From positions 14,946,501 to 15,010,500 of the forward strand of contig NC_092566.1 in assembly GCF_037975245.1 (NCBI RefSeq): 64,000 bases of DNA, in the 5' to 3' direction. Both the position numbers and the translations under genes were made by a program. The notes beneath the pieces were generated by a model. The model was not told the origin of the DNA and ran no database searches. It was given only the letters and a program-made list of their open reading frames with translations. Below, piece by piece: positions 60,268 through 64,000 of the stretch. Each line of letters starts with the position of its first letter. Position 1 is the first letter of the stretch. This DNA is from Apostichopus japonicus. Lineage: Eukaryota; Echinodermata; Holothuroidea; Aspidochirotida; Stichopodidae.

Positions 60268-60597
60268 ATGGCGGACCTTCAGACGCAGCTTGGGCCGATT
60301 GATTATAATTTTAATAACAATTGGTCATCTATTTCATGTCAAGCAACGAACCAATTTTTGAATAATTCTCTGGTTTACTTTCATCCATTGGACGAACCAC
60401 AGGGGGACAACGACAAAACTCCTTCCCGTACCAGTCCGGCGGTACAGTCGAACAGTGGTCGGCTTAGTGGTAGAGAAATAGCCTTACGATTACTCAACAC
60501 ACCAAATGTCTCACTAAATTCATCAAATGAACATTCCGGGGGATTATCAAGCCTTGGTCTGAGCGGTGGATGGTCCGAGAAATATTTTGTTGGAGAC
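60268..60597 (+). CDS. First coding exon of an unrecognised gene
   Basis: The ATG (MADLQTQLG) has A at -3 and G at +4, a strong initiation context. The frame stays open for exactly 110 codons to GGAGAC followed by GTAAGT at 60598, a consensus splice donor in phase 0. The protein segment is rich in Ser, Asn and Leu with no signal peptide or folded-domain signature. Notable patches are SGREIALRLLNTPN and GGLSSLGLSGGWSEKY. I do not recognise the family; it looks like the disordered N-terminus of a nuclear or cytoplasmic regulatory protein. An upstream ATG at 60179 opens a 60-codon frame that overlaps this start and could lower its translation. Later exons lie beyond the window or were not found. 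Confidence 0.65.
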
Positions 60598-61414
60598 GTA
60601 AGTCTTTTATTGTAGTATGTTACCATCCGAGAAAAAAAAACCCAGTAAAATAAAGAGGGCATAGGATAGACAAAGATAGTACCCGACATTAGGCCTACTG
60701 TAACTTGTCAAGTGTAAATTCTTTCTTAGTTCGGCTGTTAATGCGCTAAAGATGAACAGAATTTAACTAATGTAATTGAGTAATGAGTGAATTGTACTCC
60801 GTTGTGCTAGTAGGCTAGGCGAAAGAGTTACTTTCATTTTCCATACTAAGAAAAAGTTAGACAGATCCTGTAAGCTATTTCTTGTTCTACTACTACTAGG
60901 CCTAGGCCTAGTAACACTAAGTTACAGTATAGGAACAGATGCCTAAGATAGGGTCCACGTAACATTATTAGCGTTAGGCCTACTGAAGTATGTAGTAGGC
61001 TACCATTACATGGCCCTAGAACTTAGGCTAGATGTTTTCCCATTTCAATCCTACAGCCCAACTTCATCAGCGAACTTTTCCTAACACATACGCGAAGAAC
61101 TACATTCTATGCTCATTGTCAAGCTTAGTACTAGCAGCCGTAACGCTTTTCTTGCAGACAAGCACCTCACCAGTTCCATTGGATGGTGCATTTTTATTGT
61201 ATAAAAGTTAGGCCTAGCCTATCCTAGTATATCAATGAAGACTTGTAAGTTATACATAAAACACTGTGGAGCAATTGCACAATACTCCGCAACTCACATT
61301 GTTTCAATTGATAATGTAGGTCATGAAGGGCCATTTTTAACATTGATCAGTAAAGTTTCATTTTGCTAGAAGAATGTGCCTCATTTAGGGCTTGCATGCT
61401 ATATTTCTTTTATC

Positions 61415-61650
61415 TTATGGTGAATTCTCTCTCCCCATACCTCCCCCCAAACCTCTCCCATTTTTTCTCAAAGTTTTCATCTTAAATTTAGTTTTGTTTG
61501 GGAGACATGGTTCAATTTCATGTAGTTCTGTCAATCTTGTTAAGTGAAACTGGAACCTCCCAATGTATTTTTACTGTAGTTGCATATTGTTCCTGATTAT
61601 ATTACTGTTTATTGTTGAAATTAAACAGTATTTTGACTGAAGCAAGTACC
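61415..61650. repeat. Dispersed repeat, copy 2
   Basis: Partner of 58470-58740, in the same orientation. Confidence 0.6.
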
Positions 61651-62930
61651 ACTAGTCTTTACCATCTTAGATCAGGAATTCAGGATATAAATGAGAACAA
61701 TAGGTTTTTGAGCATCAGTATCTGCGAGTACCACTCAACTTCTTTCTCATGGCAAATTTTAATGCATGCAAAATAAAATAAATGTCTTCATTATGACTGG
61801 TCTTGTGATTAAGGAATTATAAGACAAGTCTTTTGCATGTATTGTAAATGACATCCAAATCATGTTGTTCTTAACTGTATGAGAGTGGTGGGAAGGGTAG
61901 TTTTTCATCATTAACACTGTTGAGTGCTAACCCAAAAAACACTTGAATGATGATTTCTAATTTCCTTCTGGAATAAGACAGTGATACTCTTGCATGTGCC
62001 CCTCTATAAACCATCTTATATTCTCAGAAGTCCTAAGTTATAGTTGTACTTTAGGGATCAATGCTATGGAAGTCCCTAAAATAAACAATCGTGAATGTTA
62101 AATATTTTCAAGGAATGGTTTCATATCAATCTTACTTTGTGTATAATTCCTTCAGTGACTATACGAAAGTAATTTACTTGGCTGCAGTGCTGCATCTTGT
62201 ATCATCTAGGTCTATGTTGGCATTGGGTATGATGTAACCTGATAATGTTATTAAGAGAGTTGCTGGCAGGTTATTTCTTATAGTTCAATAAATGAGTCCA
62301 TATCACTATTGTACCCAGCAGTGCTTATGGTAATAGCGTGTTGAACGTATACAACGCACAGTTGAAAGTCATGCTTGAAATGCTACAACTTTTTCGTCAT
62401 GAATTGCTTCAAGTAGAATTGCAGTGGACGACCACATTGAACGCAATGAACAACTATGCACAACTTGACTATGATATATATTCTAATATTTTCAGCATTA
62501 GACTTAAAAATTCAAATTTGTAAAGACTTCATAAGTCAATTATGATGAACTTAAAACACATAATAAAGGGAAGTCTCTTGCCACAAAAAGAAGAAAAAAA
62601 AAGAAACAAGGCAACAAGATGATGAGAAATGAAAAAGAAAGTTGGCACAATTATTTTAGAGCAATAAAAAAATTCATATTTCTTAAGAAAAGAAAAAATG
62701 GGCTGAAACAAACATTTGGTAATCACCAGATTCTCTTGACACAAAATGTTGAAAACTGAAATGGAATTTAGGAAATAAGTAAATTTAAGTCAGTGGGTCA
62801 GTTTAAATCTGGACAATAAATTTTTAAGTATGTTCATACTAACATAATGTTATAAAGTTATACAATAATCTTCATTCTTCAGCACAATTGTACAGATCAG
62901 ATAGCAAGCTTTCACAAGGACAGACTTATA

Positions 62931-64000
62931 ATGTGATGGATGGATGGTCTTGTAATGTTAAAATTAGAGAAATATTTTCGATACTACATGTATATCATTA
63001 AGTTTTAACATATAATACATTTTTTTTCTTTGTGGCTGTATATCAATTAATGTGATGGATGGATGGTCTTGTAATGTTAAAATTAGAGAAATATTTTCGA
63101 TACTACATGTATATCATTAAGTTTTAACATATAATACATTTTTTTTCTTTGTGGCTGTATATCAATTAATGTGATGGATGGATGGTCTTGTAATGTTAAA
63201 ATTAGAGTAATATTTTAGATACTACATGTATATCATTAAGTTTATACATACAATACATTTTTTTCTTTATGGCTGTATATCATTTAATGTGATGGATGGA
63301 TGGTCTTGTAATGTTCAAATTAGAGTAATATTTTAGATACTACATGTATATCATTAAGTTTATACATACAATACATTTTTTTCTTTATGGCTGTATATCA
63401 TTTAATGTGATGGATGGATGGTCTTGTAATGTTAAAATTAGAGTAATATTTTAGATATTACATGTATATCATTAAGTTTATACATACAATACATTTTTTT
63501 CTTTATGGCTGTATATCATTTAATGTGATGGATGGATGGTCTTGTAATGTTAAAATTAGAGTAATATTTTAGATACTAAATGTATATATCATTAAGTTTT
63601 AACATTCAATACATTTTTTTTCTTGATGTATATCAATTAATGTGATGGATGGATGGTCTTGTAATGTTAAAATTAGAGTAATATTTTAGATACTACATTA
63701 TATCATTAAGTTTTTACATGCAATACATTTTTTTCTTTATGGCTGTATATCATTTAATGTGATGGATGGATGGTCTTGTAATGTTCAAATTAGAGTAATA
63801 TTTTTGATACTACATGTATATCATTAAGTTTTAACATACAATACATTGTTTGCTTTATGTATGTTTAATGTGATTGATGGATGGATGGTCTTTTAATGTT
63901 CAAATTAGAGTAATATTTTGATACTACATGTATATCATTAAGTTTAAATATACAATACATTTTTTTCTTCTTCATTTATATCATTATGTTTGAACATACA
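62931..64000. repeat. 119-bp tandem repeat, about 9 copies, continues past the edge
   Basis: ATGTGATGGATGGATGGTCT recurs at 62931, 63050, 63169, 63287, 63405, 63523 and onward with a period of 115-119. The first two monomers are nearly identical and later ones share an AGAGTAATATTTTAGATA variant, showing local homogenisation. Confidence 0.95.

Larger units (their letters stand above)
60598..64000 (+). other. Presumed intron of the gene at 60268
   Basis: It starts with GTAAGT. No further exon is recognisable up to the window edge. It contains a dispersed repeat (61415-61650) and a 119-bp satellite (62931 onward). Short open frames here are low-complexity. Confidence 0.5.

Noticed and set aside
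60268-60597. Assignment of the first exon to a CPEB-like N-terminus
   Set aside because: Only a faint resemblance of short Leu/Ser patches; not enough to name a family.
62338-62523. 61-codon plus frame in the presumed intron
   Set aside because: No splice acceptor, domain or codon pattern supports it.

Overview
This is AT-rich, repeat-laden animal DNA with large non-coding stretches, DNA transposons, tRNA-derived SINEs and spliced-gene signals. A metazoan is clear. A marine invertebrate, perhaps an echinoderm, is my impression from the style of the receptors and repeats, but no sequence here proves it.

The left edge (1-574) holds the 3' coding end of a probable sulfotransferase. Simple repeats and a 24-bp minisatellite follow. 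From about 4.8 to 48 kb lies a tandem segmental duplication of four units, each built around one minus-strand gene. That gene is a single-exon type I membrane receptor with a signal peptide, three Ig-like domains, one transmembrane helix and a short tyrosine-bearing tail. Copies 1 (11142-12512), 3 (29908-31335) and 4 (42467-43858) are open; copy 2 (21739-23160) is a pseudogene. The membrane-distal V-like domain varies strongly between copies, including a CDR3-like loop that carries a C-x4-C pair in three of them. Domains 2 and 3 and the membrane helix are almost constant. The tails differ too: copy 3 has a doubled YxxP block and a TxYxxV motif that the others lack.

Every copy has the same TATA-like element 137-146 bp upstream of its start, and every copy ends beside an array of 2-5 copies of a 245-bp repeat. 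Flank similarity between units breaks at these arrays. The pattern of shared transposon insertions conflicts with the pattern of flank similarity, which points to unequal exchange or gene conversion.

Comparing the four units exposes mobile elements as clean filled/empty sites: nested hAT-type elements, a 4.1-kb transposon sitting inside a SINE, a 2.45-kb THAP-bearing element, a long-TIR MITE and several SINEs. The region from 48 to 60 kb is gene-poor and rich in nested hAT elements (a three-level nest at 51.9-54.2 kb) and a possible MULE-like MITE. At 60268 a new plus-strand gene starts, with an exon ending in a consensus splice donor; I do not recognise the protein. Its presumed intron runs into a 119-bp satellite at the right edge.

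The main candidate for a little-described system is the receptor cluster: intronless Ig receptors with a diversified distal domain, modular signalling tails and recombination-prone 3' repeats. An immune or allorecognition role is inference only.
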